The position numbers were made by a program, and so were the translations under genes. Below are positions 23,588-35,607 of a stretch of 64,000 nucleotides of DNA, piece by piece. The stretch lies in contig CP136063.1 of assembly GCA_032622095.1 (NCBI GenBank), forward strand, positions 78,593,980 through 78,657,979, written 5' to 3'. Below the pieces are notes generated by a model. That model was not told where the DNA came from and ran no database searches. It saw only the letters and a program-made list of their open reading frames with translations. The DNA is from Siphonodentalium dalli (lineage: Eukaryota > Mollusca > Scaphopoda > Gadilida > Siphonodentaliidae). Within the stretch, counting starts at the first letter, position 1. Each line of letters begins with the position of its first letter.

Positions 23588-23768
23588 TTTGCATACAATT
23601 TGATTTACTATAAACAAAATAACCAGTGCCGCAACTGCATTTGCCGCCTGTACATACGGAGTTTCTCACTGTGCAGTCGGTATCTGTTGCGCATGGCGCA
23701 TGTACGAGGACGGCGCCAATCCGTGCCACAACCACAATAAGAGGTACCACAAAACGTACAACCTGCAT
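23588..23768 (-). CDS. First coding exon: signal peptide and six-Cys EGF/EB-like module
   Basis: The ATG at 23768 is chosen because it begins an ideal signal peptide (MQVVRFVVPLIVVVARIGA, cleavage expected near VHA-PC). In-frame upstream codons look like 5' UTR. The mature part holds six cysteines (PCATDTDC, NSVC, GGKCSCGTGYF, SNC) and ends at a GTAAGT donor in phase 1. The paralogue at 153-330 shares TDTDCTV, CTGGKCSCGTGY and the 5' flank. It starts a secreted modular protein continuing through 22.9, 20.9 and 19.8 kb and probably ending in the CBM14 exon at 14.7 kb. A tandem duplication of its upstream flank begins only about 20 bp beyond the ATG. Confidence 0.75.
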
Positions 23769-24139
23769 AGTGGAAGAAGATACGAAATGTGACCATTTTG
23801 GACAACGACGTGGACTATAATTAAAATCTAGAGCACCATGCATGCACGATGCTTTTAGGTTCGGTGTTCTATAGAGGAGTGGACTTGACCAGAAAGTTCA
23901 ACTCCCCCACACTGAGTCCCAACACACGAACAATTATATCTTCTGAAAGCGGGTGTTAGCATCATATTCCGTGATGCTGTCAAATCTGAAAGTTGTGGGG
24001 TTGCTACGGACACGGCGTGCAAACAATTTGGAGAAAAACATGTTAACGTAATTATGGGGTAAAACGTTTATTCTAGGTGCTGAAACCGACGATGAAGATA
24101 CTTTTTAGCTCAACTTGACTGGGTCAAGTTTGAGCTATT

Positions 24140-24504
24140 AGTAACCTTTCGCAAAAATCGCTATTACGATTATACGGATAGGATATATTGTCCTAGTAAG
24201 GCTGACACCATCACCATTTACCTATACGGTGGCTAATTTGTGAGACAACATATGCTCAACTATATTCAGTTACCTATATATTTGATGGAAAATGTAATGT
24301 GTGTCTCTTTCAGATCCCATGTTTGTATCCGTGTGTAATAGAGCGTCCCCAAGCAGGCCAGGTTGCCAATTCTGGACACGTCTGCGCATTATTAAACTGC
24401 GTGGGGTATATTTCGTCTCACATAAGAACCCCCGTGCGTAAAGATCGAATTTTGATAGTATATTTCCATATCCGTAATCGTATTCGTGATTTTGTGAAAG
24501 GTCT
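24140..24504. mobile_element. 365-bp MITE, family C copy 2, inserted in copy A
   Basis: Ends AGTAACCTTTCGCAAAAATC and GATTTTGTGAAAGGTCT. CTATT is duplicated on both sides (24135-24139, 24505-24509), and the empty site is the single CTATT at 46082-46086 in copy B. It is in the opposite orientation to the copy at 22428-22790. Confidence 0.75.
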
Positions 24505-24623
24505 CTATTGCCATGTCTTCAAACGAATCTTCCGGGCGACTTCTATGAGCCACCGAATTCGTTAAAAAACACGGCCGTCAGGCATTTTGGTGGATAGTTT
24601 TTTGAAAATGTGCAGGCATGTTT

Positions 24624-27600
24624 TAGTCCGGCCGCCAGGTCACGGATGCGTGTTTTGGCGTATAAAGGCTTTTTTCTCTGCGGATTTCGTAAATTCAGGT
24701 ATCCGACATCAAGATTTTATCGGCTGGCCATCTGTCAGCCTTGAGCAATTTTTTGTATAGTGCCCTAAAAAGTATACCCCCCCCCCAATTTTTTTCACAG
24801 ACGTAAAACCAGTTACTTGGAATTTATTGCAAACTCACATGACTAATCTAGTAAAATATATATATATTCATGAAGCTAAGGTATAATGACACTATTTTGG
24901 CCCAAAATTGAAACTCACCATCCAAGATGGCCACCAAAATGGCCGCCGGAAGTTGAAAATATGACATTTTTTCACAAATATCTTCTAGATCAGTTCATGA
25001 TGTTTGGAACTGGTTGAGTAATATGACGTTATTTTGTATTTTTTATATTAACTGATCATTGGAGCAATTATATATGCCATTAATGGGGTCCTATCCCTCA
25101 AAAATTCGATTTTACAGAACGCGGTATAAAATTTCACAAAAAAATCACAACTGGGATTCTAGTCATATTTCAACAAGACATGAACAGAAGGTTGCAAATA
25201 AGTGAGGCATACCATTACCTATGAATATTCCAACTCACTGGAACCAAAATTCTTACTTTGGCTCAAAATGGCTGCCAAAAAGGCCGCCAAAATATGGAAA
25301 ATGGTAAATATTACCCTGGGGTGTCCTGCAATCGCTTACAAGTTGTGGTTGATGTACACAATTAGCTATTATGCCTTCTATACATTGAATACTAACATGT
25401 CTGCTGCACCATGGTTAATTGTTACTGTTATCACCACTGACATCACCAAAAATATTGGACTTTTCTCTCAAAAACTTGACATAAATATCGGCAAAAATTA
25501 ACTTTTCATGTTTGGATCATTTTTTCTAGTAATATGTAACTATCTTTAGATTGAAAGGTGTTTATTGTATTGGTCTATCTTAAATGTGTCACACTACGGT
25601 GTTTATAGACCAAATTGCTCAAGATGGCTTACAAAATGGCAACCAAATTGGTAAAAGTTATTTTTTTACATATATCATTATAACATTATATATATAACAT
25701 TTCATTTTAAAGTATGGCAATTTGCGGAGAACCTCTTTTGTGATTCTGACCATATTTTTGAAAGGAAATGGGCAGAACTTTCAGACGGAACTGAGATGAA
25801 CCATAATATGTGGTTCTTCTGGTCCATTATGATAAACCAATATCAACTGGATACAGGATGGTTGCCAAGATGGTAGCCAGGGAGTTACTCTATGTGAAGT
25901 GGATAGGTATACATGGAGTTAATGTATGTCATGAATGATGTGAATATGTATACAATGAGTGACTATCTGGTTATGAGTGTGTTGTCCACAGTGAGGTGTA
26001 TGGGTATACAGGGATAGGTCATGGTCATTGTGTGGGGTGAATCGGTATGAATTGAGTGACTGTATGGTTGTGTGTATCCTGTACGGGTGCACCTTGTGTG
26101 CCTGTATGGACATTGATGTGGTGTATGGATGTAGCTACATGGTCATCTATGTATTGATTATGTATATATGGAGTGACTGTAAGGTTATGGGTGGGATGTA
26201 CATGTGTTTCTGTATGCTCACGAATGGGGTGTGTGGATAAATAGTGAGTGATTTTATGGTTAGGGGTAATGTGTATGGTATACATATTCACCTCACCATT
26301 GGCCATATCACTCACTGTATCCTTATTTGTCACACCATAGCCGAACAGCCACTAAATATATACTAATACACCCCAGCCATGTCATTATAGTCACTCCATG
26401 TGAGCATATGCACATCATCCATGGCCATGTAGCCACTCGCTATATACACCTCGCCCATGACCATATAGCAACACGATTGTATATCCGCATAACCTACACA
26501 TGACCATACTGCCACGAGTCGCCAAGCAGGAACACCAGGTATACTCACACACCTGACACATGACCATTTAGTCACTTCCTGCATAGATATTCATTACATT
26601 GATGACATACAGTCACTCCTTGTATACCTACTCATCTCACCATTGACCATACAGTCACTACATGTATACATATTCCACACACTGTCATATAACCACTCGA
26701 TATATACATATGAAGCTCATCCTAGACCATAGAGTCACTCCAGGTATACATATGCACCTCACCACTGGCCATTCAGTCCTTCCAGATATACAAAAACCCG
26801 CACACACGACCACTCATACCATCCATACTTGCATATACACCTAACACATGACAATTCAGCAACGCACTATATAACCATACACGCCATCCATGATCATACA
26901 GCTAATCCCTACACACCCACCAATGATAATACATCCACGATATATATACATATACATCCCATCCGTTACTACAAGGACACTTCATATATACCCACACGAT
27001 AATGACCACCAGCTTACTCCAGGTATGCATATAGACTTCAATCATGACAGTACAGTCATTCCGTGTATACCACACACATTATCCGTAACCATAAAATTAC
27101 TCACTATTTATCCACACACCCCATCCATGATCATACAGAAAACACATGTACATCCCACCCATGACCTTACAGTGACTCCATATATACATAATCAATACAT
27201 AGATGACCATGTAGCTATATCCATACACCACATCAATGTCCATACAGGCACACTGGATGCACCCGTACGGGATAGACACAACCATACACCATACAGTGAC
27301 TCCATGCCTACCGATACACCCCACACCTGACCATGACCTCTCCCTGTATACCTATAAATATCACTATGGACAACACAAGCATAACCATATAGTCACTCAT
27401 TGTATACATATTCACATCATTCGTGACATACACTAACTCCATGTATACCTATTCACCTCACCTATGCTCATAGAGTAACTCCCTGTCTACCATCTTGGTA
27501 TCCATCCTGTATCCAGTTGATATTGGCTTATTGTAATGGACCAGAAGAGAAATATATTATGTTTCATCTCAGTTCCGTCTCAAAGTTCTGCCCATTTCCT

Positions 27601-28869
27601 TTCAATAATATGGTCAGAATCACAAAAGAGGTTCTCCGCAAATTGCCATACTTTAAAATGAATTTGTCATGCCCCATACGGAACTGGGACAACCATAATA
27701 GAACATTTAGTTGTCAGTTAATTACCTAACACGTATAATAACCAAGTGAGTCACAATTTGCTACATTTTCGGATAACGCAGAGAATAATGTTATATATAT
27801 AATGTTATAATGATATATGTAAAAAAATAACTTTTACCAATTTGGTTGCCATTTTGGAAGCCATCTTGAGCAATTTGGTCTATAAACACCATAGTGTGAC
27901 ACATTTAAGATAAACCAATACAATAAACACTTTTCAATCCAAAGATAGTTACATATTACAAAACAAAATGGTCCAAACCTGAAAAGTAAATTTTTGCCGA
28001 TATTTATGTCAAGTTTTTGAGAGAAAAGTCCAATATTTTTGGTGATGTCAGTGGTGGCAACAGTAACAATTAACCATGGTGCAGCAGACATGTTAGTATT
28101 CAATGTATAGAAGGCATAATAGCTAATTTTGTACATCAACCACAACTTGTATTGCAGGACACCCTAGGGCAATATTTATCATTTTCCATATTTTGGCGGC
28201 CATTTTGAGCCAAAGTAAGAATTTTGGTTCCAGTGAGTTGGAATATTCATAGGTAATGGTATGCCTCACTTAAATGCAACCTTCTGTTCATTTCTTGTTG
28301 AAATATGACTAGAATCCCAGTTGTGATTTTTTGTAAAATGTTATACCGCATTCTGTAAAATCGAATTTTTGAGGGATCACAAGCGGATAGGACCCCACTA
28401 ATTGCATATTTAATTGATCCAATGATCAGTTAATATACAAAATACAAAATAAAGTCATATTACTCAACTAGTTCCAAACAGCATGAACTGATCTAGAAGA
28501 TATTTGAGAAAAAATGTCATATTTTCAACTTCCGGCGGCCATTTTGGTCGCCATCTTGGATGGTGAGTTTCAATTTTGGCCCAAAATAGTGTCATTATGT
28601 CTTAGCTTCATGAAAATATATACATTTTACTAGATTAGTCATGTGAATTTGCAACAAATTTCAAGTAACTGGTTTTACGTCTGGGGAAATCTGGGGGGGG
28701 GGGGGGGTATACTTTTTAGGGCGCTATAAAAAAAATTGCTCAAGGCTGACAGATGGCCAGCCGATAAAATCTTGATGTCGGATACCTGAATTTACAAAAT
28801 CCGCAGAGAAAAAAACTTTATACGCGAAAACAAGCATTCGTGAATTCCGGGTGTTTGGCGACCGGACTA
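24624..28869. mobile_element. Giant foldback element (4.25 kb)
   Basis: Almost the whole element is one inverted repeat. The left arm (24624 to about 26284) and right arm (about 27066 to 28869) start TAGTCCGG and end CCGGACTA. They share in inverse order the CGGCTGGCCATCTGTCAGCC block, the ATGGCCGCC/GGCGGCCAT blocks, and TATATATAACATT. The right arm has about 125 bp extra (about 27661-27785). The flanks carry a TTT duplication (24621-24623, 28870-28872), with the empty site at 46272-46274. No transposase frame is credible. Long arms around a repetitive loop resemble Foldback-type transposons, but the superfamily is not determined. Frames inside the arms occur in both arms as mirror images. 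Confidence 0.8.
26285..27065. repeat. Degenerate tandem repeat forming the foldback loop
   Basis: About a dozen diverged units of roughly 55-60 bp built around ACCATA(C/T)AGTCACTCC..GTATACATA..CACCTCACC. Related units continue into both arms, so the arms and loop may have grown from the same repeat. Confidence 0.65.
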
Positions 28870-29146
28870 TTTCGGATAGCCTCTAGATGGTTGTCTCGAA
28901 AATGAGCGGAGATGGTCTACTGAGACTTGCAGATGCCACTGAAATGCTGGAGTATAATGCTTGTTGTTTATTCTGGACTGACACAATCACACAAATTGTG
29001 TGAAAACTGGCGGTTCGGTGTTGCAAAAAATAATGTCATTTGAATATATTAGGAGTATCAGAGTTGCACTGAAGCGGGAAATATCACAATGGACGATCCG
29101 TATATGGAGGGGAACAGGGCTTTCTACATTATTTAATATGCCGTTT

Positions 29147-29601
29147 TGTGAGGTAATGACACATAGATATAGTAGGTACAAGTCTTTATTATGTTGTGAA
29201 TAAGATATGCAGTGTGTACAAATATAATGATCAATAGTCGCCGCGAATTGGTGTCCCCGAATGGGTGATGCCTGGTGTGAATGATGCCTGGATATGATCT
29301 AGGTATGAGATGAGTCTAGTGAAAGCATGATGTGATGGGATGTAGTTGTTTCTTATATACTATTTGGGATGCATATTAGATGAGGTGTTTGGCAATACAC
29401 ATCGGGATTGGTTCTTCCGTTATGGTCATCTCCCTTGACCATATTTGGGAGCCATCTTCATTGTGTGTATATCTTCGCTGAGAGTAAGACGTGTGAGATT
29501 TCGAGAACCGAACACGAATATCTGAGTTTGGGGTTTTATATATTGGGACATTCGTATAGTTTGAATCAAGTTGTGAGATTATAATGGGTAGTTATCTCAC
29601 A
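29147..29601 (-). repeat. 3' LTR of the retroelement
   Basis: 455 bp with inverted termini TGTGAG/CTCACA. On the minus strand it holds TATATAAG (29352-29359), which could be the promoter TATA box, and AATAAA (29185-29190) as a likely polyadenylation signal. This suggests U3 of about 240 bp followed by R and U5. Confidence 0.9.
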
Positions 29602-29618
29602 TATGTCCCCCACCCGTG
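29602..29618 (-). promoter_or_regulatory. Polypurine tract next to the 3' LTR
   Basis: On the minus strand GGGTGGGGGA lies four bases upstream of the 3' LTR, the usual position of the plus-strand primer. Confidence 0.65.
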
Positions 29619-30590
29619 TAAGATTTTTAGCGCAGCGGAAAATCTTATGTAACATCAAAATTATGGACCTAACTGGGGTAATTGTGATCATGTAATGTGG
29701 ATGAGGCTGAAATGAAGTATAATAACATTGGTTGTGGTGAAGTTATGATTAATACATGTGGAACAAAGTTGTCTTAAAATGATGATATGCGATATTAAGT
29801 TGTCTTAAAATGATGATACGCAATATTATGAGATTATGAAATAAATGGTGGGAAAAGCATATATGGGTTGGTATATAAAATGATCGTGCAAGCAGTCATA
29901 ATGCGTGCTATATTGATATGTAGGCTAAGGTATGATAATAGAATATAGAGATACAAGTATGAGAAGTAATGAATATAACAATACGGTAATAGTGCATGGT
30001 ATGTTTTGTAAATGATGAACATTGGTGATGTATTATATAAATGCATGTTGTATTGTTAATAAAATCATGACGATATGTATACATTCGGTATTGTGGTAAT
30101 GAGAGACCAAATGTTTCTCATCTGCCGTCAATTGCACAGGGAATTGTTGAGAGCATGTGTCAGAGGTGAAATATTGTTTGGAGTGTGGTATACGAGACTT
30201 TGATTAATGCGTTTGTTGATAGTTGGCGAGATCCGTGACCAATGTTATTGAAGATAATCGGCGGTCAGTTGTCTAACTCTTGGGGTTGGCACGTGTCATA
30301 TATGCCGTTAATTGCTCAGGGAATTGTTGAGAGCATGGGTCAGAGGTGAAATATTGTTTGGAGTGTGGTATATGAGTCATTAATTAATGCATTTGTTGAT
30401 AGGTGGGGAGATCCGTGACCAATGTTATTGAAGATAATCGGCGGTCAGTTGTCTAACTCTTGGGGTTGGCACGTGTCATAATGGCGTTATTATATGCAGC
30501 TGACGTGGTATGCATGCAGTAACGATATTAGAATTAGTCTGTGGGTTTGTGCCCCTTATAGGAAAAAAAATGGTATTATTGGGAAAATGA
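29619..30590 (-). other. Retroelement 3' untranslated region
   Basis: Non-coding on both strands. It contains two 180-bp direct repeats (about 30123-30302 and 30303-30482) including GAATTGTTGAGAGCATG and GATAATCGGCGGTCAG. Confidence 0.7.
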
Positions 30591-31742
30591 TCAATATAGA
30601 TTAAGTGGTGGGTTATGGATGGACGCGTGAGTTTTCATTATTTTCATAGGTCGTAGTGTGGATGATTCTTCATCGACATCTCGCGGGTGTTTTTTGGGAA
30701 ATGTCAAATCTTCTTGTGTGATTTGTATTTGAGGTTCCTTAGCTGGAGACAAATGAATATCTTTCGTGGCTTCATTGGGTATTGGTGGGGTTAGTCTGTG
30801 ACGAAGTTGCATATCAGTTCCCTTTATCATTTGGTTAAGTTTATTTCGTCGCTTTGCGATTTTAATTCGTCGCGTGTTGTGATTGCGTTGAGTCTGGTAT
30901 TGGGAAATTTTCGTGATACACTGAATAATGTATTTGCGACTTGAGATGGCAATCAGTAAAATTAATACGAACGTAATGACCGCGGAAATGATAATTTGGT
31001 AATAATCCTGTTTTTTCTTTTGTTTGATGGGTTGCAGGGATGTGACTGTTTGCAGAAAATCATATAATGATAGTTGCTTTATGGGGGGTAACTTGTTTGG
31101 AATCGATACTTGAGGGGGCAAGTTATGAATTTGGGAAAATAATGGCTTCCATTGTGGCAATTTATGTAATTCAATAGTTGATTGTAATTGGGTTATTTGT
31201 GTCTTGATGGTGATGTTTGATGAGTTCAAAGTTGTGAATGCAATTAGTTTGATACTGGCTGATGTAGCTATGCACCTTGGTGGTAAAGTTATCGTTGCGA
31301 TGGGGGGTAAAATTGTGATTCTATACGGTCGTTTTCTTAAGAGATTGTGATGACAGTTTACTGTAAATGTATGAGCTTTCGTGGTTGTTATAAGCCATGT
31401 ACATGCCGCCAGCTTAATAGCGGATGGTAAATTATACTGAGGGTAAATGGCTATAGGGCAATTTGTGGCGGTATTTTTTGTATCATTGGTGAATATGTTG
31501 AGTAGGCAGTTATGATTATGTGATGCGGCGATTGAAATTTTTTGAATTTTACAATATGGTAATTTGTTTAAAATACACGGGTGATTGTCACCAATGGTGG
31601 TATATTTGGATCGGTCGGGAGATAATAGCAGGTAATTATGAGTAATATCGATTCGGGCAACTGTATATTTATTGTTGTGTCTGAGTCTTGGGTCTCGAGG
31701 GTCTAATGGATAAAAAAAATGGTATAGCGCGGAATATGTCAA
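30591..31742 (-). pseudogene. env: Envelope-like protein, C-terminal part (383 codons)
   Basis: Continues the fusion-protein-like ORF at 31669-32574 in another frame, with a 74-bp overlap. The ectodomain part has seven or more cysteines and several N-x-S/T sites. A single membrane span lies at about residues 248-267 (IIISAVITFVLILLIAI), followed by a basic cytoplasmic tail of about 115 residues. Layout (Cys-rich ectodomain, one C-terminal anchor, basic tail) fits the F-like envelope of errantiviruses. The frame change falls at a run of eight T (minus strand) near 31708-31716. An indel there, natural or from sequencing, would explain the split. No separate start is convincing. Confidence 0.65.
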
Positions 31743-32574
31743 ACTGCATTCTGATATCGCGTAAGTAAATTGTTATGGTAATGATTAGTCTGCTGTCTGT
31801 GAGTATGGTTTGTGTCTTCAAATGTTGGTAATATTTTGCAATTCCCGATTCTATGGGGAATGGTAACTTCAAATGGGCTGGAAGTAATTTCGTTATACTG
31901 TCAAGTGCCTTTTTTAAATGTATTGGGCTTATGATCTCCGGTGTAAATCGGTGGTTAATTAGAGAGGCAATTTGAACTTTAAGATGTCGCAAATATAATT
32001 TTGCTTGGATAACATCTTGTTGTATTTCATGTAATATTACTAGAAACTTAGCGTTGATGATTGTGAATATTTCAATTGTATGTACGTGTTTTTGAGTTCG
32101 ATGTGTTTCTTTTCGAAGTGTGGCTTGAATATTGGATATTGTTGTTGATAATGTGTTGACTCGTTGGCGATTTTCGTTTGAAATGACGCGTGTGATATTC
32201 ATGATAGAATAAGCGGTTTGAGTATCGTGTTGGATTTTTTTTTGGTTTTGGTAGAGGGTTCGTATGTTATCTTCTACATGTGTAATATCTGACATCGAAG
32301 GGGTGCCAAATAGAAACTTGGCGATGTCGCTTATTACGGGTAATATTGCTCGTTTGAGTCTTTTGGTATTATGGAGTTGATAATAATTATGATATTCATA
32401 TTGGATTTGTTTTGTTTCCGTGAGAGCCGCTGCTAATTCAGTTTGTAAATCTGTCAAAATGTTGATGAGATTAAAGTTAATGTTATTTGTCTCGTTCCTG
32501 AATGGAGGTTTGTTATGGTGATATGTGCTTTGATGAAACGTGGCACAAATGCTATTGAGTTTATTTTGGGCCAT
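31669..32574 (-). pseudogene. env: Envelope-like fusion protein, N-terminal part (301 codons)
   Basis: Residues 72-75 are RLKR, a furin-type site, followed by a hydrophobic stretch AILPVISDIAKFLFGTPS. This closely resembles the cleavage-site-plus-fusion-peptide arrangement of gypsy Env and baculovirus F proteins, including the K.LFGT motif. Helical, coiled-coil-prone sequence follows. In-frame codons extend upstream without an ATG to 32766, adding Cys-containing sequence; the codon before is TAG within TTGTTCCAATAG, which looks like a splice acceptor, as expected for a subgenomic env mRNA. The C-terminal 25 residues are out-of-frame tail after the T8 run. This copy is broken. Confidence 0.65.
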
Positions 32575-33026
32575 CCTTATGTCGGTATGTATACAATATC
32601 GTCGTGTTGGGAGATATATTGCATGGTGATCTATATCGGTAGCATTGTATATGAATGGTAATTGTATGTTCCTATTTAATTGTATTGATATATTTGAACA
32701 AAATGTGTTCCTGACGTGATATTTTGTTCCTTGACAAATTATATCGGAAATTTGTATTCCGTTGTCCTATTGGAACAACTCGATGATTGTACGTGTGTGG
32801 GATATGGATGAAGAAACTTGATGCTTCTATATACGTGGGTTCTATACATCGTTTCGCCTTAATGAATAGTAATGGTAGTATGAACTGATGTTGGACATGT
32901 GTTAATTTGAGTTATAAGATCCGATATAGGGCGTATATGAATATGTTATTAATGACAGTTAATCATTGGCAAGTATATTTGACAATAATATATGGGGTAG
33001 GGAAGAATATGAAAAATATTGCTTAA

Positions 33027-33518
33027 AGGCACGTGCGGCCTTTGTTGTCGAAAATATTCATATTTGTTCCAATCACCGTAAACAGAAAATATTAAAACGC
33101 ATACAGTTTCTTTTCATATATACCATGACCATCGCGTAAACAGCATGTTATCATCAAGACCTACTATATTTTACCTAAGCAAGAGTATGATTGTGTTGCA
33201 GAAGACAGCAGAATGCTACTGGCTAATCACACATAAATGGCATAAACGCTCTTTATTAATTCCATATCAGGAATTCACCAACAAAGAACGCTCTTTATGT
33301 TTACCATCATAATATAAACAAACACCAGGAAAGTAACTTTTTATGCCTTTGTTTACATAACAATGGTAAAACATGTCAATACCATACAGTTTATGCGATA
33401 TTTCTTATTTGTATACGGACAAAGTCTGTCTACATTTTGATGTTCTTTCTGTTTGTGGCAGTTTTTGACGGGTGGAAATATTTTCACAGGATACCCACCG
33501 CCAAGGCCAACCGTATCT
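33027..33518. mobile_element. TTAA MITE family B copy 2, nested in the retroelement
   Basis: 492 bp, the reverse complement of 55126-55619, with TTAA on both edges (33023-33026, 33519-33522). TIRs are AGGCACGTGCGGCCTT and AGATACGGTTGGCCTT. The frame running across its edge (33353-33793) is accidental. Confidence 0.8.
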
Positions 33519-34609
33519 TTAAGGACTGACAATATTTGTGTCGTTTGGGATAAAGTGCACATGGTGAGCCTATTTTGGCACTGTATATGCACATTTTGGT
33601 AAGCGGCGGTATTGGGTGAAGTTTGTACGTGAATTTCGTGTTCACGTGTATTGGATTTTTGTTTTATGCACGATATAGATGCATGTGGGGTCCGTGTATT
33701 GCGCGTTACATGTATGTAAGAGTGAGCTTCAGTTAGCTCTGTACATGTATCTGGGATTTTTATGCACGATTGTGCACTGTGTGTTCTATACATGTTAAGT
33801 TAACTGGGCCTTGATTGGCCGTTAACATGTACGTTGTATTTGGAGATTTTCTTGTGGAAGGGCGTTCAGGTATCATGGGAATTGGATGGGGAATGGTATA
33901 TGAGGATTTGATGGGTAACTGTGTACACACGTTTGTCGTGTGTTATAGGTTACATGTTAAGTTAATTAGGCCTTGATTGGCCGTTAACATGTACGTTATT
34001 GGGAATTTCTTGTGGAAGGGGGTTTGGGTGTTATGGAAATTGGATGGGGAATTGTATCTCACTAGATACGTGGGGGGGGGGGGGGTAAGCGTACTAAATC
34101 GTTAAGGAAGGTTCACCTATCGGTGTTCATGTCATAATAATTGGTGTGTGTGTGTCACTTAAGTTTGATATTATGATACACTTGTGAGGTTGTGAACCTT
34201 GGTTAATTATTTCATCTAAATAGGATTATTTGAGTTTGATGAATAATTATGGATAGTTTTGGTTATGTTATGAGGCAGATAAATTGGCTGGGTAATGTTT
34301 GTTTATGTTATTAGTTTATGTTGAAATATTCCTATTTATTGATATGATACTTGTGTAACATATTTTTATTGTATTTTTTTTTTTTTTTTTTTTTTTTGGG
34401 AAGCAAGTTTAGCCCTGTGTGCATGGTGCACCGATGCACACTGGACTTGCTAGTAGTGAGTTATAATCTGATTATTAGATGATGTTTAGTGTGTTAATTT
34501 ATAATTGGACATTATGTGTAGATGTCTCGAAGAGATATTGCTTGAAAGCGAGTGAAATAAAATTTAGTGGGGGAAGGAGGGTGTGGGGGCGGGGGGAGTC
34601 TAATGGTGA

Positions 34610-35000
34610 CTTTCATATTAGGATTGGGAAATAGTGAATATCTGGGTGATGCATGCCGTGGTTAATATTCCACACGCCATATAATAAAAGGCGTTTAGTG
34701 GCAGTTTTAGGGTGTCATGACCTAAAATAAGGTCGGACAAATGTCCGTAACAATGAGATAGGGATTGGGGAAGTGTTGTTGATGGGAGAAATGCCGTGGT
34801 TTATGTACCAATCGCTCTATAATGAAGAGCGTTTTGTGGCGGTATTTATGGTTTCATGGCCTCAAATAAGGTCGGACAAATGTCCGTAACAATGAGGTAG
34901 GGATTGGGGAAGTGTTGTTGATGGGAGAAATGCCGTGGTTTATGTACCAATCGCTCTATAATAAAGAGCGTTGTTTGGCAGGAGGGGGTAGTTATATTGA
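34610..35000. repeat. Three tandem units of about 140 bp in the retroelement
   Basis: Units share ATGCCGTGGTT, GGTCGGACAAATGTCCGTAAC (itself an inverted repeat) and a GCTCTATAAT.AAGAGC hairpin. The second and third are closest to each other. Confidence 0.75.
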
Positions 35001-35173
35001 GGGAAATATGCCGTGATCACTGTATAACCTACTGTATAATATATAGTGTATTGTAGCGTTCGTTTGCTATGTCAATGAATATATGATTGAGTTAAGCATA
35101 TTGGAGGGAATGAAAATGTAACTGAGTCATGAACGGGATTTTGCCATATTTCGGAGATTGGTGCGAGAGACAA

Positions 35174-35441
35174 TGATCGACATATTGGCATGTTTCGTGA
35201 ATAAACAATTATTCAAAGACGCCGAGTGTCAGTCATTAGCGAAAGATATATATTACATGTCGGTTAAATTTACTTCGGCATCATGACTCAATGTACACCT
35301 GTTAGAATGATCGACAGATTGGTATGTTTCGTGAATAAACAATTATTCAAAGACGCCGAGTGTCATTCATTAGCGAAAGATATATATTACATGTCGGTTA
35401 AATTTACTTCGGCATCATGACTCAATGTACACCTGTTAGCG
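35174..35441. repeat. Two tandem 134-bp units in the retroelement
   Basis: Nearly identical, sharing TGTTTCGTGAATAAACAATT and CGGCATCATGACTCAATG. They lie just downstream of pol. Confidence 0.8.
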
Positions 35442-35607
35442 ATAATTGAATTAGAGATTTGGGAAACGGGACGATGCCCTGTTTGATATATATACTAATA
35501 AAAGTTATGTAAACTATCTATCATTAGTGATTGTGAAGTATTTTGATACATAATTATGAATGTTCGATATCAGTTGTCATCTGATATAAATCATATGTTT
35601 CCGTACT

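Larger units (their letters stand above)
32770..35600 (-). other. Non-coding pol-env spacer of the retroelement
   Basis: 2.8 kb without conserved coding frames. It holds a nested MITE (33027-33518), a duplicated block with GGCCTTGATTGGCCGTTAAC (about 33789 and 33951), G-runs near 34074, a T-run at about 34375-34397, three units of about 140 bp (34610-35000) and two of 134 bp (35174-35441). Confidence 0.7.

Noticed and set aside
25202-28145. Similar frames at 25202-25501 (+) and 27834-28145 (-), suggesting a duplicated gene
   Set aside because: They are mirror images produced by the arms of the foldback element and show no domain.
33353-33793. 146-codon minus-strand frame in the retroelement spacer
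   Set aside because: It crosses the edge of the nested MITE, so it cannot be an ancestral retroelement gene.
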